Source of the DNA: Rhabdornis inornatus
Lineage: Eukaryota > Chordata > Aves > Passeriformes > Rhabdornithidae
Direction: 5' to 3'
Assembly (NCBI GenBank): GCA_013397075.1
Contig: VWZS01002358.1
Location: forward strand, 169,478 to 233,477
Length of the DNA stretch: 64,000 nucleotides
A program made the translations under genes and the position numbers. The notes under the pieces were generated by a model, which was not told the origin of the DNA, did not search any database, and saw only the letters and a list, made by a program, of their open reading frames with translations. Position 1 is the stretch's first letter, and each line of letters starts with the position of its first letter. Positions 1 through 12,473 of the stretch are shown in pieces.

Positions 1-36
1 TTCCCTTCCCTTCCCTTCCCTTCCCTTCCCTTCCCT
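1..36. repeat. (TTCCC)n simple repeat at window edge
   Basis: Seven perfect TTCCC units run from the first base, so the array is cut by the window start and its full length is unknown. It is a pure pyrimidine strand. Confidence 0.95.
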
Positions 37-92
37 CTCTGCCTTGGGCTCCCAGATTCTGTCTGGGAAGAGAATTTTTGGCAGGACCTGGA

Positions 93-352
93 GCAATAGG
101 AGCAGGGGTGATGGTTTTAAACTAAAAAAGGGGGAATTTATATGGGATATAAGGAAGAAGTTGGTCACAGTGACAGTGAAGAGGCTTCTGGCACAGAGAA
201 GCTGTGGCTGCCTCATCCCTGGAAGTGTCCAAGGCCAGGTTGGATGGGTCTTGGAACACCCTGGGATAGTGGCAGGTGTGCCTGGCCATGGCAGGGGGTG
301 GGATAAGATGAGTTTTGTTCCCTCCCAATCCAAATTACTCCATGATTCTCTG
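93..352 (+). mobile_element. CR1 LINE 3'-end fragment
   Basis: This is a 5'-truncated CR1 (chicken repeat 1) retrotransposon copy in sense orientation. Landmarks in order are a diverged GGTTTTAAACTAAAA segment, GGGATATAAGGAAGAAG, AGAAGCTGTGGCTGCC, CCTGGAAGTGTCCAAGGCC, the CCATGGCAGGGGGTGGGA block and a terminal CTCCATGATTCTCTG. CR1 families typically end in short ATTCTATG-like repeats rather than poly-A. No reverse-transcriptase frame remains, and the open frame across it is a shadow. Confidence 0.93.
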
Positions 353-1344
353 AAATCCAGACTCCCCCTGGACTCCACTCCCTGCTGGCAGGGCTGATCT
401 CACAACTCTGCTGATAAAAGATGCCTGAGGACCTCACAACCCCCTCGTGGCAGCTGGGCTGTGCTTCGTCCTCAGCCTTGTGAGGCCACAAAAGTCCTTC
501 AGAGCCACATCTCCCTCAGTCCCCATCCTCTGGGAACAGCTCTCACACTGCTCAAGGACCAGCTCTGTCTGATCTGCGGGAGATGGACAAGCAGGACAGA
601 CAATGCAATCCCTACCTGGGTTACAAACCTCTTGTTTATGACTCCCAAATTCCTCTGGAAAGTCCACATCCCTGTGGATGGCATGTCCATCTCCAGCTCT
701 CTCTGTGTGTCCAATGCCTTCCCAAGGCCACAGAATCCATGGATGGGCACCAGAAGAGCCATTGTGGCAGTGAACCCCCGGGCACATCTACTTTGGAAAA
801 GGGGCTTTTTAATTAACCGTAGGAATAAAGCTGGGGCCGGTCTGTAACCATGGCGATGCAGAGCCAATCCCAGAGGATGCCTGGCCAGCTGGAATATTTT
901 TTGGATGGCAAAGCTTCAGCCCAACGTTTAATGGTGTTCGACTCTATTCAGGGAAACAATTACATGCTCCATTTTCAACGGAGTCAGCTGAACAATGGAG
1001 TCAATGAGGCAATTCCAGCACAGGCTCCTCTGCTCTGCCAGGCTGGAGCTGCCTTCCGAGGGCAGGTGTGGGGACACCTGGGGCCTGCATGTGACAAGAT
1101 CCACTCTCACACATGATGCCACAGGTGCTCCCACTGGTGGTGGCCCCAGCACATCCTCCTGGGTTTCCTTGGGTGGCCCAACCACTCAGCTCTTGTCCCA
1201 GCCATGACCAGGGTTGGGTGGCTGGAAAATGGCACTAGGGACACCTTGGCTGCTTCCCTGGCTCTGCACACCTGGAGTGGGATGTGTCCCTTGCTGATTT
1301 TCCCCCTGCTCACTTTGGGGTCTCAGTCTCTCCCTTGGAGGGTT
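353..1344. other. Unique sequence, nothing recognised
   Basis: No repeat, exon-like frame or RNA gene is seen. Overlapping open frames on both strands (largest 128 codons) have no recognisable protein character. Confidence 0.6.
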
Positions 1345-1685
1345 CCAACCTGGAGAAAAGGAGGCTCAGGGGGATCTTCTGCTGCACAACTCCCTGACAG
1401 GAGGGGACAGCCGGGGGGGATCAGGGAACAGGGACATGATGAGAGGAAATGGTCTCAAGCTGTGTCAGGGGAGATTTACATTGGATATTAGGAAATTTCT
1501 TCATAGAAAAGGTGGTCAGGTCCTGGAACAGGGCAGTGATGGAATCACCATCCCTGGAAGTGTCCAAAAAAGGTGTGGATGTGGCACTTGGAGACATGGG
1601 TTAACATGGGTGGCCTTAGCAGTGCTGGGGGAATAGTTGGACTCAGTCTCAGAGAACTTTTCCCACCTGAATGATTCCATGATGC
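1345..1685 (+). mobile_element. CR1 LINE 3'-end fragment, second subfamily type
   Basis: A longer CR1 copy of the subfamily whose 3' end reads GTTGGACT...CTTTTCCCACCTGAATGATTC. It starts in the upstream segment CCTGGAGAAAAGGAGGCTCAG. It continues through GAGGAAATGGTCTCAAGC, TTGGATATTAGGAAATTTC, AATCACCATCCCTGGAAG and GGATGTGGCACTTGG, then the tail ATGATTCCATGATG. It is the same type as the copy at 34882-35140, but more diverged. Confidence 0.9.
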
Positions 1686-1850
1686 TTTGCTCCCCTCTTC
1701 CTGTGTGACAAAGCCGTCCCTCTGTTTCTCACCTCCCTTTCCCAGAGCTCTGTGACCTCCTTTCTCCTTCAGGAATATCCTGTTCCCTCTCCATGTGTCA
1801 CCACCCTTGCACACCTACCCCGTGGCCTCCAGACACGCTGGCCACAGAAA

Positions 1851-1995
1851 TGCCTTTTAAGGCCTGCTGGGATTTAATTAATTGCTGCCTTTATTTTATT
1901 AGGATAAAAAATGCAGGTCTGGAAAATCTGAGGATGACATCAGTGTCTTCAGCTGAGTTTGGATTTGGTTGGTGTTATTTGAGCTATTCAAGGAA
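1851..1995. other. Candidate conserved non-coding element (A+T-rich)
   Basis: The block departs sharply from the surrounding G+C-rich sequence. It holds GATTTAATTAATTGC (a homeodomain-type core), TTTATTTTATTAGGATAAA and the motif ATGACATCAGTGTCTTCAG at 1934-1952. A near copy of that motif recurs at 3252-3270. Conservation is inferred from composition only; it could equally be an unrecognised old repeat. Confidence 0.35.
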
Positions 1996-3184
1996 TGTGA
2001 GGAGTAGGGGAGCCTGGTGACTCCTTCCCTGCCGCCACGCCTTGCTCGGGCTTGTTTTTCCCTCTCCGTGACCTCAGCACGTCCTTGGAATGACAATCCA
2101 CTCTGACCTTCTCCATTCTATCCTTTTTCTCCAAGGAACGGGTCAGTTCCCATGGTGGTTCAGCTGATCCCTGATACTTGGGGCAGCCTTCTCCTCTGTG
2201 GTGTTCCCTGAGGTTTATCATCCCCCCTTTTCCCCATCCCATCTCTTTCACCTCCAGGTTTAAAACCATGGGCAGGGCCAGCAGTGAATGGACAAGCCCG
2301 CTCTTGCACAACTGCTCCATGAGAACATTCCTTGGATTCGCCATGAGCATTTCCTCAGCAATTTAAAGCAGAGGGGCTCTTTGGGGTGCCCATCCCCAGA
2401 TTTTTCCAGCCTCTTGAGGTTGGGAAGACAAGCCCACAGTGTTGATTGTTTTTTAAGTGCCATCTTCCAGCTGGGCTCCCAAATCCCGGGTTATTCCTGA
2501 AGATTCAGGCTGCTGCTCTCCCAGTGACTCAGCTTGCATTGATGGACAAGCTTAATTAGGGTTACTCAAATGAGGGTTACTCAACTGGATGTTCATCCCC
2601 ATAGGAAGAGCTCTGTCTCCTCACTCACTCTTCCTCACTCTTTTGGGAAAGCCAACTCCAGGATTTATTGCAGGATCCGGCGTGTCCCATCTTGAAGGGA
2701 AAGATTTGCCCCCAGGGCAGGAGGGAACCATGCAAGAGCCTCTTCTTCCTCCTTCTCTTCCTCCCCTGACTCTGCCCTTTCTCCACCTGCCCATGGACCT
2801 CTGGCAACACCACACTCCTGGGGCTTGGAAAGGGCCTGGAAAAGAGAGGAAAAAGTCAGTTTTTTCCTGAGGTTTTTGCATTTCTGCTGGCACTCCTTGG
2901 CCTGGGGAGGGTGGTGAAGGAGGGGATGGAGAAGCTGCCTGGGAACGGTGGGACAGCTTTGGAATGACCCCCTAAGACCAACTCCACCAAAAATGAGTTT
3001 GGCCTCTGCTTCCATCGTTGGGCTCAGTAGGAGAGGATAAAAGAGAGAAAAAGAGGGAAAAGGGAAGAGCCAGGCTGGGCTGAGAACAAATTGTTTATCT
3101 GTATTTTCCATGAAGCATCAGCAGTTCTTTAAAGAGGACAAAACCAGAGGGACCTTCCAGAGAAATCCTTGTAGGGGCTGTTGA
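1996..3184. other. Unique sequence, nothing recognised
   Basis: G+C-rich DNA with a purine/pyrimidine-biased patch at about 2720-2800 (CTTCTTCCTCCTTCTC). The minus-strand frame of 148 codons across 2665-3111 is a low-complexity shadow of that patch. Confidence 0.55.
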
Positions 3185-3610
3185 GGTCTAATTAGTTTCT
3201 ATATTTGACCAATGTAAAAGTTTATCTTGAAGCCTCCTGTATTTTTTAAATATGACATCAATGTCTTCGGTTTGGCTTTGATATTCCTTAACGACCAGGT
3301 TTTATTATTATTCTTTTTTTAAAACTTTTTCAAGAAAATAAAAGGGGAATATTTATTCAAGGCATAAAAATACCCCTGAATTCTGATGGCTTTGGCAGAG
3401 AAGTGGTGGCGGCCCCATTGCTTTTCCATGTGATAAATCCTCCTGCTGCCGTGCTGCTCCCACCCCAGATCCAAGGATTGTTTAATTTTTAGCTCAATTT
3501 TGAAAACCCAAAATGTTTGGAGCCCAGTTAATGTCGTATTAATTTTCTAAGGCAGAAAGGCAAAGTGGCTCCTAACATAAATATTTTACCAACCATTTAT
3601 AAATAGCGTG
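3185..3610. other. Candidate conserved non-coding block (A+T-rich)
   Basis: About 430 bp are unusually A+T-rich for the window. They include CTAATTAG, TTTATTATTATTC, ATGACATCAATGTCTTCGG at 3252-3270, AAATATTTATTC, TTTAATTTTTAGC, GTATTAATTTTC and ATTTATAAATAG. Several TAAT cores and the shared TGACATCA motif make a regulatory element plausible. No coding frame or known repeat is recognised. Confidence 0.35.
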
Positions 3611-5554
3611 GCTGCTTGAAAAGAACAACACCGTTGATCAGGAAGCTTTGGAGGCTCCATGCTCGGTGCCAGAGGGATGGAGGGATTCAGGGTGGGAGAT
3701 GTCGGCAGCCACTCCAATGTGCTGGAAGCTTTTCAGAGCTGGAATTTGGTTCCTGTTTCCCCCCTACTTTTTGTGTCCTGGAGTTGATTGTGCAGCTGTT
3801 CCTGACTGTGGGAAAATCCGTTCTTGACATGTTCCCATCCTTGTCCTGCCTGGATGAAGGCTGGATCCTGTTGGCACTGCTGGAATTGGCACTGAAATAA
3901 TGAGGGCACCACAAATCCTTTCTGGGTTCAGTTCTCCAATCCTGACCTGAGGATTCAACAAATTCTTCTCCTGTTGATGTCGGAATTCTCTTTGGATCAG
4001 TGGCACAGCTCTCTCCATTCCATACCCACCCTGGGATCTTCCATATGCCAAACGATGGGATGGAGGGATGGAAAAAATTGGAGGAGGAGACATAGAGAGG
4101 GAAAGACTTAATAAAATTCACTTTTCAATGAGTGAAAACAACATTACCAAACCCTGGCCCTTGGTGGGGAGGATAATCCCCCTTTCAGATGTTAACGGGA
4201 AGGAATTAAAACAAGGATTTGGCTCTTCTCTCTTCAGAGCAGGAACAGTAATTCTGTAAGTACATCTTGGGAAGGTTTCCAAAGCACTGGGAAGGGACAG
4301 TAATAAAACTGGACAGGTACCTTGGAGAGCAGGAATGGGATGTAATGGCCAAGGGCCTGCATGGACCTGGCCCTGCATCCTACTCCTGCCTCTGGAGCAG
4401 GGCAAGGGAGAGAGGGTCCAGGGTGGAAAATGATTACAGGAAAAGGCATGGAATGGGATGGGATGGGATGAAATTGGGAAGCCTCTTTACCAAGCTGAGC
4501 TCTGGAAATGGTGGGAGGTGTGGAATGTGCAGTGGAGGCAGGAGAACAGCAGAAGAAACGGGGCAGAGCCTTTGAGTTTCACTTGGATCAAAGAAGCCAA
4601 ATGCCTGTCCCTGACCCTTGCAGTGCTCCCCTTCAGCTGGAGGCTGAGCTGATAATTCTCTCCCTTAGGAAAATTCATCAAGGAGGCAGAGCTATTTCCT
4701 CCTCAGATTGTGGGATTTTATGGCTGTTTGCACAATTCCTGGATCACGTCAGCCAGGAGCAAGCTGGGAGGAGATCCCCACCTTTCTGGGAACATGTGGG
4801 AAAAGCAAACACAAGGATATGACCTTCCCTCACTGCTGGTTTCACCCAGGGCGGTCAGGGCACTTTCCCTGCCTTCCATCCCGGTCCCTCTTTCTGCAGG
4901 CATTCTGTGGGATATTTCCCTTCCCAGACTTGGTGCTGTGTCCTTGCCATTGCTGGGTTCACATGGACAGTCTGGCATATGGGGAATTGCAGGAGCCAAG
5001 CCGCTTCCTGCCCATGGAAGCAGCACTGGGAGGAAGATGTCAGGCGGTGACGGGAAGCACCATGAGTGTGGTCGGCAGTATCCAGGGATCCCGGGATGTA
5101 AACACCAAACACACACAGGGCTGCCAGAGCAGAGGGGATGGAATGAATAGCACAGGCTCCATGCCAGCTTCCTGGTGGCACATGGAGTTTGGGGCTGGCA
5201 CAGGGTTTGGGGGGATAGGGAATGCCTGGAGTGTTTGGGGAACTCTGGGGATTGTGGTTTGGGTCTCCCAGGTCCTCCAGACTTCCCGGGAGGGGTCTCC
5301 AACCTGAGCTAGGGGCAGAAGATTCATGCAAAACTTCCTGCCAAAATGCTGGCAGCCCTCTGGGCTCCTCCTGGAATGTGGCAGCAGCTCCATCCCGAGC
5401 AGCTGGGGCAGGAGCGAGGTTCCTGCAGCCCAACAATAGCACAGCCCTGGGGCTCTCTGCCACCCTGCTGTCCCCGGACATGCTGGGGATGCTAGGACAC
5501 CAATCCAAGCCTGGATGCTTCCTGCATCCTCCCCTCCTGTCCCCCTAGCCTGTC
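3611..5554. other. Unique sequence with a tiny (GGGAT)n run
   Basis: No gene recognised. A short run of about four near-perfect GGGAT pentamers lies near 4450-4470. Open frames of up to 217 codons overlap each other on both strands at 4708-5579, which is the signature of stop-poor DNA rather than of a gene. Confidence 0.55.
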
Positions 5555-5620
5555 TTGTCTGCATCCGATGCTCCAGCAAGTATTAATAGAGTTGCAATAT
5601 CTGACGTCTCAAAGGAATCC
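5555..5620. other. Candidate short conserved element
   Basis: An island reading AGTATTAATAGAGTTGCAAT then ATCTGACGTCTC, the latter a TGACGT CRE/ATF-type core. It sits in otherwise ordinary G+C-rich sequence. The functional call is inference from motif content alone. Confidence 0.25.
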
Positions 5621-5789
5621 CCTGTTGGGAAAAAGCTGCTCCGGGAGCTGGTGGTGGAATGGCTCATCCCTTCCACCACGGCATTACCGGCTGCTCCCGG
5701 CACAAGCCCTGGGCGTCACAGGGCTCCTGGATTTCAACCTGAATTCCAGGGGTTTGGGGGTGCACCGCATCCGCCCCTTTGAGCATTTA

Positions 5790-6060
5790 ATGGGGTTTTA
5801 CTCCGGGTAGTTTTACAACTTTAATGCACTTAGCACTAATTTGGGGAAGTTTAATGCCAAACACATAAATGTTGGATGGGAGACGGCCGAGGTGTTTTAC
5901 GGCCTCTGGGAATTACCCAAAGTATGTGGGGCTCGTTTTGGCTTCTGATATCACTCAGCACAAAATTCCCGGTGCCTGGCCGGGTGCCAGGTGCTGGGGC
6001 TGATGGATGACGGTGGCACTCTCGAAGCGGTGACCGTGGCCATACACAAACCCCAGAGCC
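5790..6060. other. Candidate conserved non-coding element
   Basis: The stretch contains GTTTTACAACTTTAATGCAC, TTAGCACTAATTTGGGG, ACATAAATGTTGG and CTGATATCACTCAGC, then CpG-containing sequence CTCGAAGCGGTGACCGTGGC. Composition and word usage differ from the flanks. It is not a repeat I recognise. Confidence 0.3.
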
Positions 6061-9000
6061 AGGCAAGGGCTCAAAGCCTCGTTAAGGCCTTCCCTAATCT
6101 GGCAGGATCAGATTTGCCTGGTGCACTCGGAGCCGCTCCCACTCCCAGCCTCTGGTTTGTGTGGTCGCCTCAGTTCGTGTTGTGGGGAAAGTGGAGACGG
6201 CTTTGGTGCAAGGAAAACACCTCGGGAGGCTGGGAGGGGGAACCCACTGGGAAAACTGAGCAGGACGTGACGGAGCAGGGACCAGCCGAGCCAGCACTGT
6301 GTCTCTGCCCATCCCATCACACCTCTTCCATCTCCAGGAGTCCATTCCTCTGCATCCCGTGGGCTGGAGGATGGAAATGCCTCTTTTCCACATGGCAGTG
6401 TGTCCCGTGGAGTAAAGGATTGCTCCACTGTCAAGGCCAAAGTTAGGACAAACTGATTGAGCCCTGGATGCAGCGAGCCTGGAGCAACAGGGAGAATAAA
6501 TCCAATGGGATGAAGGATATCCAAAAGCCTGGGGCAGGAGGATGGACACACAGCTGCCATATCCTCAGGAGGAGTTTTGAAGGACTTTGGAAAAGTTGCT
6601 GCTTCTTTGGAAGAAAGGATTTGTGGGTTTGAGCCCAGCCTCACTCCCCAGACTCTGAAATCAGCCTCATTTATAACAACCCCTTCATGGGAAAGCCAGT
6701 GGGGATGAGGATGGCTTGGAAAAAGAGCAAACATCCTGATGGATGCCCAGGTGTGGGTGCCAAGAGGAGAGGGAACTGTTCTGTCTTGATCATGTCCTGG
6801 GAGCAGGCACTTCCCCAGCATTCAGGATGCTCCTCTCTCCCGGGGAAGGAGGTGACCTTCAGTCCTTCCTCCATGCAGGAGGGACCAGCAGCTCCCTGGG
6901 AGCCAGGAGCTGGGAGCCATCCTGCACAGCTTGCCCTGGGCACACGGAATGAGCAGGGGAAGTTCCACCTACAGCTGAGGAAGAAACTACACCCCAAAAC
7001 ATTGGTTTCTTGCTTAGTCCTTTAATTTAGCAAACAAGCTGCTCATTCCCGGGCTGAGCAGGCTCTCCCTTCCCCAGCTAATCCCAGGGAAGCTGCTATG
7101 ACTGGAAGAAGTTTTGGGTGCTCTCCTTGTCCCAGATTCACTTGCTGTGAGTCAGAAAAGTCTTTTCCCAGCCTTGTCCTTCAGGTAACTCCTGTGAATG
7201 GTGCCTACTGAGCAGGCTCCAAGCATTAATTTATCAGTCATGTCCCATCTGTCGTTCTGCTTCCAGGATTTGGGCTGAGCTGAGCCAAAGGCATTCGATG
7301 CCTTACCCAGGGCCAGCAGTGAAACCAGCTGGGTCACTTGGGCCACCAATTCCCAGCCCTGCGCTTCCTCCAGGGAGATATGGCAGCTCCCACTGCAAAG
7401 GCTGGGATAGCTCTGTGGTTGGAGTGGGGGCACTGAGCAGGAGGAGGAGGAGGAAGGGAGGAAGGTTGGCGTTAGAGCTGAATTAATGTCAGAGTGGCCA
7501 TAGATGTTTCATTGCACTGTCCCACCTGCATTGCTGCCTGGGGCTTCCTCAGGGTGACCCGTCTGGAGACTCAGGAGCTCCATGTGATCCCAGCAGCTCA
7601 ACAGGGACAGGGAGAGGAGATGGCATGGCATGGAATGGGTCATGTACCAACCCCACCTCTCTGGCAGCTGTCACAGAAGGTGTCAGCCAGATCCCCGGGT
7701 GCCTGTGCTGCTCCTGACATTGCAACCAGATTTCTCCACCTTTCCTTTTGCTCCAGGGGGAACCTGCTGCTTTATCATCACAGGCCAAGGGGCAGATCAG
7801 CCCCACAGCTCTGGCAGAGCAGTTGGGAGCTGTTGCCCCCACAGAGCCTGGTTAATCCGGTTATCCTGTAACCAAAGAGCTTATCTGCTCCTGGAGCTCT
7901 GCCAGGGACTTCTGCTTCCTCAGCACACAGCCCTGGGCAAGGGACTGCCCTGGACTGTGCAGTGACCCCAGCACAGCTTGTCTGAGCCATCCTGGCACTG
8001 ATTTCCATCAGGGCACATCCCAGACACTCGGCCAAGCAGGGAGACTTCGCTGTTCCCAGGCAGCCCTACCGAATTCCACCGGAGCAGCCAACCTCACCAT
8101 GCACAGTGACCTGCTGCCCACCAGGATTGCTGTCTCAGCTCCCATCCCTGCTCCTCAGCTCCACAGGGAGTCCAGGCAAGTCCTGGCATCTTTCCTGCAG
8201 GCAGGATTAGCTCCTTTTCCCACTGGAGGAGAGGAACATGGAGCTCTGGCAGTGCTTGTGCCTGATGCCTCGGACAAACTCTTCCACTCCTGGTTCTGCA
8301 GAGCCACTTGTGCTTGGGGAAGGTTTTAAACTCATTGCAGTGGCTACGTTCTCCCTGGGGAATTCCCTCACAGCCCTGCTAATCCTTCCTTAATTTTATG
8401 CCTCTTTTAATTACTTAAAAACCACCCCAAAATGAAATTGCAAGTAAATCAAGTAAATTCAAGCTCCCAGGAGAGCCCCAAGAAGCTGCAGGGAGTTCAG
8501 AGGGAATATAGACCATGTCCCTGGGATGCTCTGGGAGCTTTGTCAGGAGGTGCCCAGGAGTCTCGGGGCTCATATTCCATACCCCTGCCTTCTGGGAGTC
8601 TAATTCATGGTCTCCTGGTCGGGAAGGGGAGGAGGAGAGTGAGCTGGGAGTGCCTTCCTTTGGTCTGCTGTGGCACAGGCAAGAGGGGTCGATCTGAGGG
8701 AGACCCTCTGCCTGCTGAGAGCTGGAAGAAGGAGAAAAACATGGAAAACCCATGGCAGGGCACAGCTGGACCCCATGGCAGACACACTTTGCTCCATGTC
8801 CAAGCACAAACCCCATAGGCACACAGACCCCGCTGCTCCAAGGCCATCGGGAGCTGCCTTGGCACCTCGGGAGCAAACACCTCCCTTCCTCGGCAGCTGG
8901 AAAAGTTTTTTCCTTTGTTTTAACTCTACACAAGCCTTGCCCTTCTTGCTCCACCGCTGGCTGTGACTCAGAGCTGTGCAAGAGGCAGCAGGAGGGGCTC

Positions 9001-9277
9001 AGGGTTGCAGGACCTGCTCAGGGCACACACGGACCTGCCCGGTGCCAGAGCAGCCCCAGGATCTGCACACAGACAGGGATCAAGCAGAAATAAAGCTCTT
9101 GGCCAAACGTTTTCCCAGGACAGAGGTTGGGGATGGCACAGGGACCCTGCAGTATCCTGGCTGCTCGTCCTTTTGTCCCTCCCTGCCTTCTCCTAAAGTG
9201 CCGCTTTGGGGCTGCCACTGTCACCAGTGTCCCTGTCTCATGTCATTGATCCACAGCTGTGTGGGACCTCTCTGCTG
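6061..9277. other. Unique sequence, nothing recognised
   Basis: Over 3 kb without a repeat or exon that I can support. A short GGA-rich run lies at 7438-7466. The longest frame (237 codons, minus strand, 6108-6821) overlaps open frames in other registers and shows no domain. Confidence 0.55.
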
Positions 9278-9345
9278 TCATAGATTCATGGAATAATTTG
9301 GGTTGTAAGGGATCTTAGGGATCATCCAGTTTCACTCCCTACCTC
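9278..9345 (-). mobile_element. CR1 LINE tail, short diverged fragment
   Basis: In antisense it reads TCATAGATTCATGGAATAAT, then TTGGGTTGTAAGGGATCTTA and GGATCATCCAGTTTCACTCC. This is the complement of the CR1 3' terminus. The usual CCATGGGCAGGGACACC block that should follow has decayed. Confidence 0.75.
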
Positions 9346-10559
9346 CCACTGGACCAGCACTGTCCCACACGGCCTCCTCCACTCTTTCAATCCCAGCACA
9401 TCCCTCAGCCACTGTCCCCTGGGGGCAGAGGGGAAGGGTCTCCAGGACCTTGTCCTGCCACGCACTGTGGCTCATCCCTGCTCCATCCAGCCTGGCTGGG
9501 ATCCCTGCCATGGGGAGCACAGCTCCAAGGAAAAGCTTGGAAAGCCCAAGAGGACTTCTGCAAAGGGCTGGCCTGACCCACAGAGCTGGTGGGACACAGA
9601 GCTGGCACCAGCAGTTCCTGCCTCTGTCCCCTTGGATGTGGGAACTCCCCAGTCTGGAGGTGAGCAAGGATCTGGGCATTGGCTGGGTCCCCGTGGCGCT
9701 GTCCTGGCAGAGGGGTCTCTGCTCCATTGGTGCCCCCACTCGCCACACAGACACACACCTTGCCTGTGACAAGGACCAGGAGCGATCAGACAATCCCCCC
9801 GCGGGGCTGGCAGACAGCTCCAGCTCCGCGTGGCTGAGCGGAATGTTAAAGCAGGCTTGGGGATCCATCCCTGGGGGATGGAGCAGCTGCTGGATTGTCC
9901 CCCACACCAAAAACCCCACAGAGTTCTGCGGGTGACACTGGGGCACAGGAAAACCAGCAGAGCTCCAGTAAAACCAGTGCCACAGGCTGGGCTCGGTGGG
10001 TAGCAGTGAGGGGTGCAGGGACAGCCCTGCGCCATCCCGCTGCCAGCTCCAGCATTCCCAATGCCACCTGCATGTGAATGAAGGGAAAATAGGACATCAG
10101 TGACTCCGGGCAGGGATGGAAATGGTTCTTCAGGCGGGCTGGGAGGGCCACCCCGGTGCCGCTTGCTCACACCTCACATCAGGAGAGCAAAATGTTAATT
10201 GGAAAGGTCCAAAGTCCCAACCCTGCTTGCTGCTGCTCCGAGTGCTGCGGGAACGCGAGGTGACAGCAGGGAAATGGCCACCAAATGTCCCCCCAGGGCC
10301 AGCCGCTGGGACACGGAACCCAGCTGGGAAAGCCCCAGCCTGCTGGGTAGGGGGTGCTGCCCCAGCACAGGGACACATCCCACCGGGAGAAGGGTCAAAG
10401 CCAGCAGGGAGGGACAGAGCCAGGAGGGAGACGGGACAATCGATGCAGGATGTGACGCTGCAGACCCTGACCCAGCCGCTGCTCAAACACACCAGGCCAC
10501 AAGCCCTTGGCATTCCCACATCTCGCCAGGCTCAGGGTCACGTTCACAGTAAAGGTGAA
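9346..10559. other. Unique sequence, nothing recognised
   Basis: G+C-rich DNA with several long overlapping frames (204 and 232 codons on minus, 161 on plus) covering the same bases. None resembles a known protein, and I read them as chance. Confidence 0.55.
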
Positions 10560-10825
10560 GCCTCTTAATCAATCTCTGGGAGAGGGAGGAGTTAAAATCT
10601 ACAAAATTCACCTGAATATAATACTGGAAAAACTGTCCATTTAATAAATTAAGGAATTGTCTTTTAAAAATCTCGCTCACAAAGCTTGGAAGTGTTTTGG
10701 GTTGATTTTGATGTTTCAACTCAGAGGAAAAATGCTAAAACTGAACTGAGACCCCTGGACCTTGCAGTGTTTTCATAATTATTCACCAAACACGTCGATG
10801 AAATATAAATGTTTCCACAAAGCCC
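10560..10825. other. Candidate conserved non-coding element (A+T-rich)
   Basis: An A+T-rich island with GAATATAATACTGG, CATTTAATAAATTAAGG, TTTTCATAATTATTCACC and GATGAAATATAAATG. It has a sharp boundary with the G+C-rich flanks. No repeat family or coding frame is recognised. Confidence 0.35.
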
Positions 10826-11784
10826 TTGTAGCGTGTGGAATCAGCATTTCCTGACTCCAGCATTCCTGGAGTGTGGAAATGGAAAACTGGAAAGTGTTTG
10901 GTCACCTCTCAAAAATGCCTTCTCTGAGCTGATCACACCCACCCTGCCCCTGCTGTCCTTTTCCTTGGAGCACCCAGGCTGCTGCTCCCAGCCCAGCTCT
11001 GTGCAGAGGACATTGGATGGGGGGGAAGGAAATATTGGGGAAGCTCAAGTGGATAATTTTAATTTCCTTCCCTGCTGGGAAGCAGAAGGCTGGGGGCTGT
11101 TCCCAAGCTAGGAACCCTTGTCTTGCCCAGCTCCCTCCCAGGCTCTCCCAGGATTCCAGAGCTGTGTCAGGATCCCATAATGTGTTGGATCAGACCAGGA
11201 GTCTTCTCCATTCCAGAGTGGGACTTCAGGGGTCAGAGGGATGAACCTTCCTTGCTCCAGGTACCCACCATGGATCTGGGGCAGCAGCCAGCAGTGCCAC
11301 CTCCAAGGCTTCCTCAGCTCAGACAGGAGTTGGGAATCTCCCTGGTGGGGTGAACTCAGAGATGCCACAGCATTTTCTCTCCCTTCACAGACTTCTCAAC
11401 CTCTTTACCCAGACCATTTCTGGATTTGGGGTGCTTTTGAAAGGTCATGCTCCAACAGAGCAGCAGCAGCAGAATGGGATGTTTGGCTCCCTGTGCTGCT
11501 GAGGGGACACAGAGGGAATTGGGATGACCCTGATGAGTGGGGTGGAGGGGAACATGGTGAGAGATGGATGGACTCCACGAGAACCTCCACAGAGCTTTTT
11601 GGGAAGGATCCTTCCATTGTGGTGGAGGTGCAGTGTGCTGAGCTCTACAGGCTCCTGGCTCTTCCCATGGCTCTGCAGCCCCCCCAGCCCCCCATGCCAG
11701 CTCCATGGCTGCTCCCAGTGCTGGGGCCATGAGCTCTGGCAACCGGGAGCAAGTGCTGGCACAGGGAGCTGGGCCATCTCACCT
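10826..11784. other. Unique sequence, nothing recognised
   Basis: Contains a (CAG)4 run near 11458-11473 and overlapping short frames, but no supported gene or repeat. Confidence 0.55.
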
Positions 11785-11975
11785 CTGGTGATTAATTATC
11801 CCCTGAGCCTGCCGCCTCCTTCACCTCCAGCCATAATTCAAAGGCTCTTTAAAAAGCCGTGTTTTTCTTCTCCCTGTACCATTTAATTAGTTACACATGT
11901 CCCCGGGACAAGTTTGGTTGTTTTTTTTTTTTAATGGAGCACTTGGAAAATTAAAAAGAAAAGGTGATAAGGCTT
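11785..11975. other. Candidate conserved non-coding element
   Basis: Holds GATTAATTATCC, CCATAATTCAAAGGCTC, TTTAATTAGTTACAC and a run of about 14 T. The homeodomain-type TAATTA and TTAATTAG cores suggest a regulatory element, which is inference only. Confidence 0.3.
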
Positions 11976-12354
11976 CCTCATTCCTGGCTACCCTCTGCTC
12001 CCAGCTCCCGGGGTGTTGGTGCCTTCATTCCCAGGGATGGATGGGGGTGCCCGAGGTGAGCAGCCCCTGATCTCTGCCCTGTGAGGGGCTGGAGGGATGC
12101 TGGGTGCTCGCTGGCTGCTGCTCCCTGCAGGAAGAGAAGCTGCCCACACCCCGTGCTCCCATAACCTGCTCCTTCCCCAGCTGCACCCATCTTTGGGAAG
12201 AAAAGGGGGAGAAAATCCCAAACCTGCCTGGAAGGAGCAAAGCCCAGAGCTATCTGGCCCAGTCCTGCTGCTATGGACAGTGCGAGCCCTTTTCTCTGCT
12301 TTTTTACACTGCAGGATCCAGCTCTGCTCCAGGTGAAAACGAGAGGTCCTGTTT

Positions 12355-12412
12355 CCCATTTATATAAATAAATACCAAAATTCCTATAAATATCTCCATA
12401 TATAGAGATATC
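12355..12412. repeat. A+T-rich low-complexity stretch
   Basis: TATATAAATAAATACC and CATATATAGAGATATC make up a low-complexity segment with no coding meaning. Confidence 0.7.
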
Positions 12413-12473
12413 TCCTCCCGTGCAGGACTCCTCTAAGTCCTCGTGGCTTCGCTGGATTTCTTGTTGAAGATCA

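Noticed and set aside
850..1116. Small open frame starting near ATGGCGATGCAGAGCC
   Set aside because: The ATG context looks acceptable but the frame has no homologue I recognise, and a minus frame covers most of the same bases.
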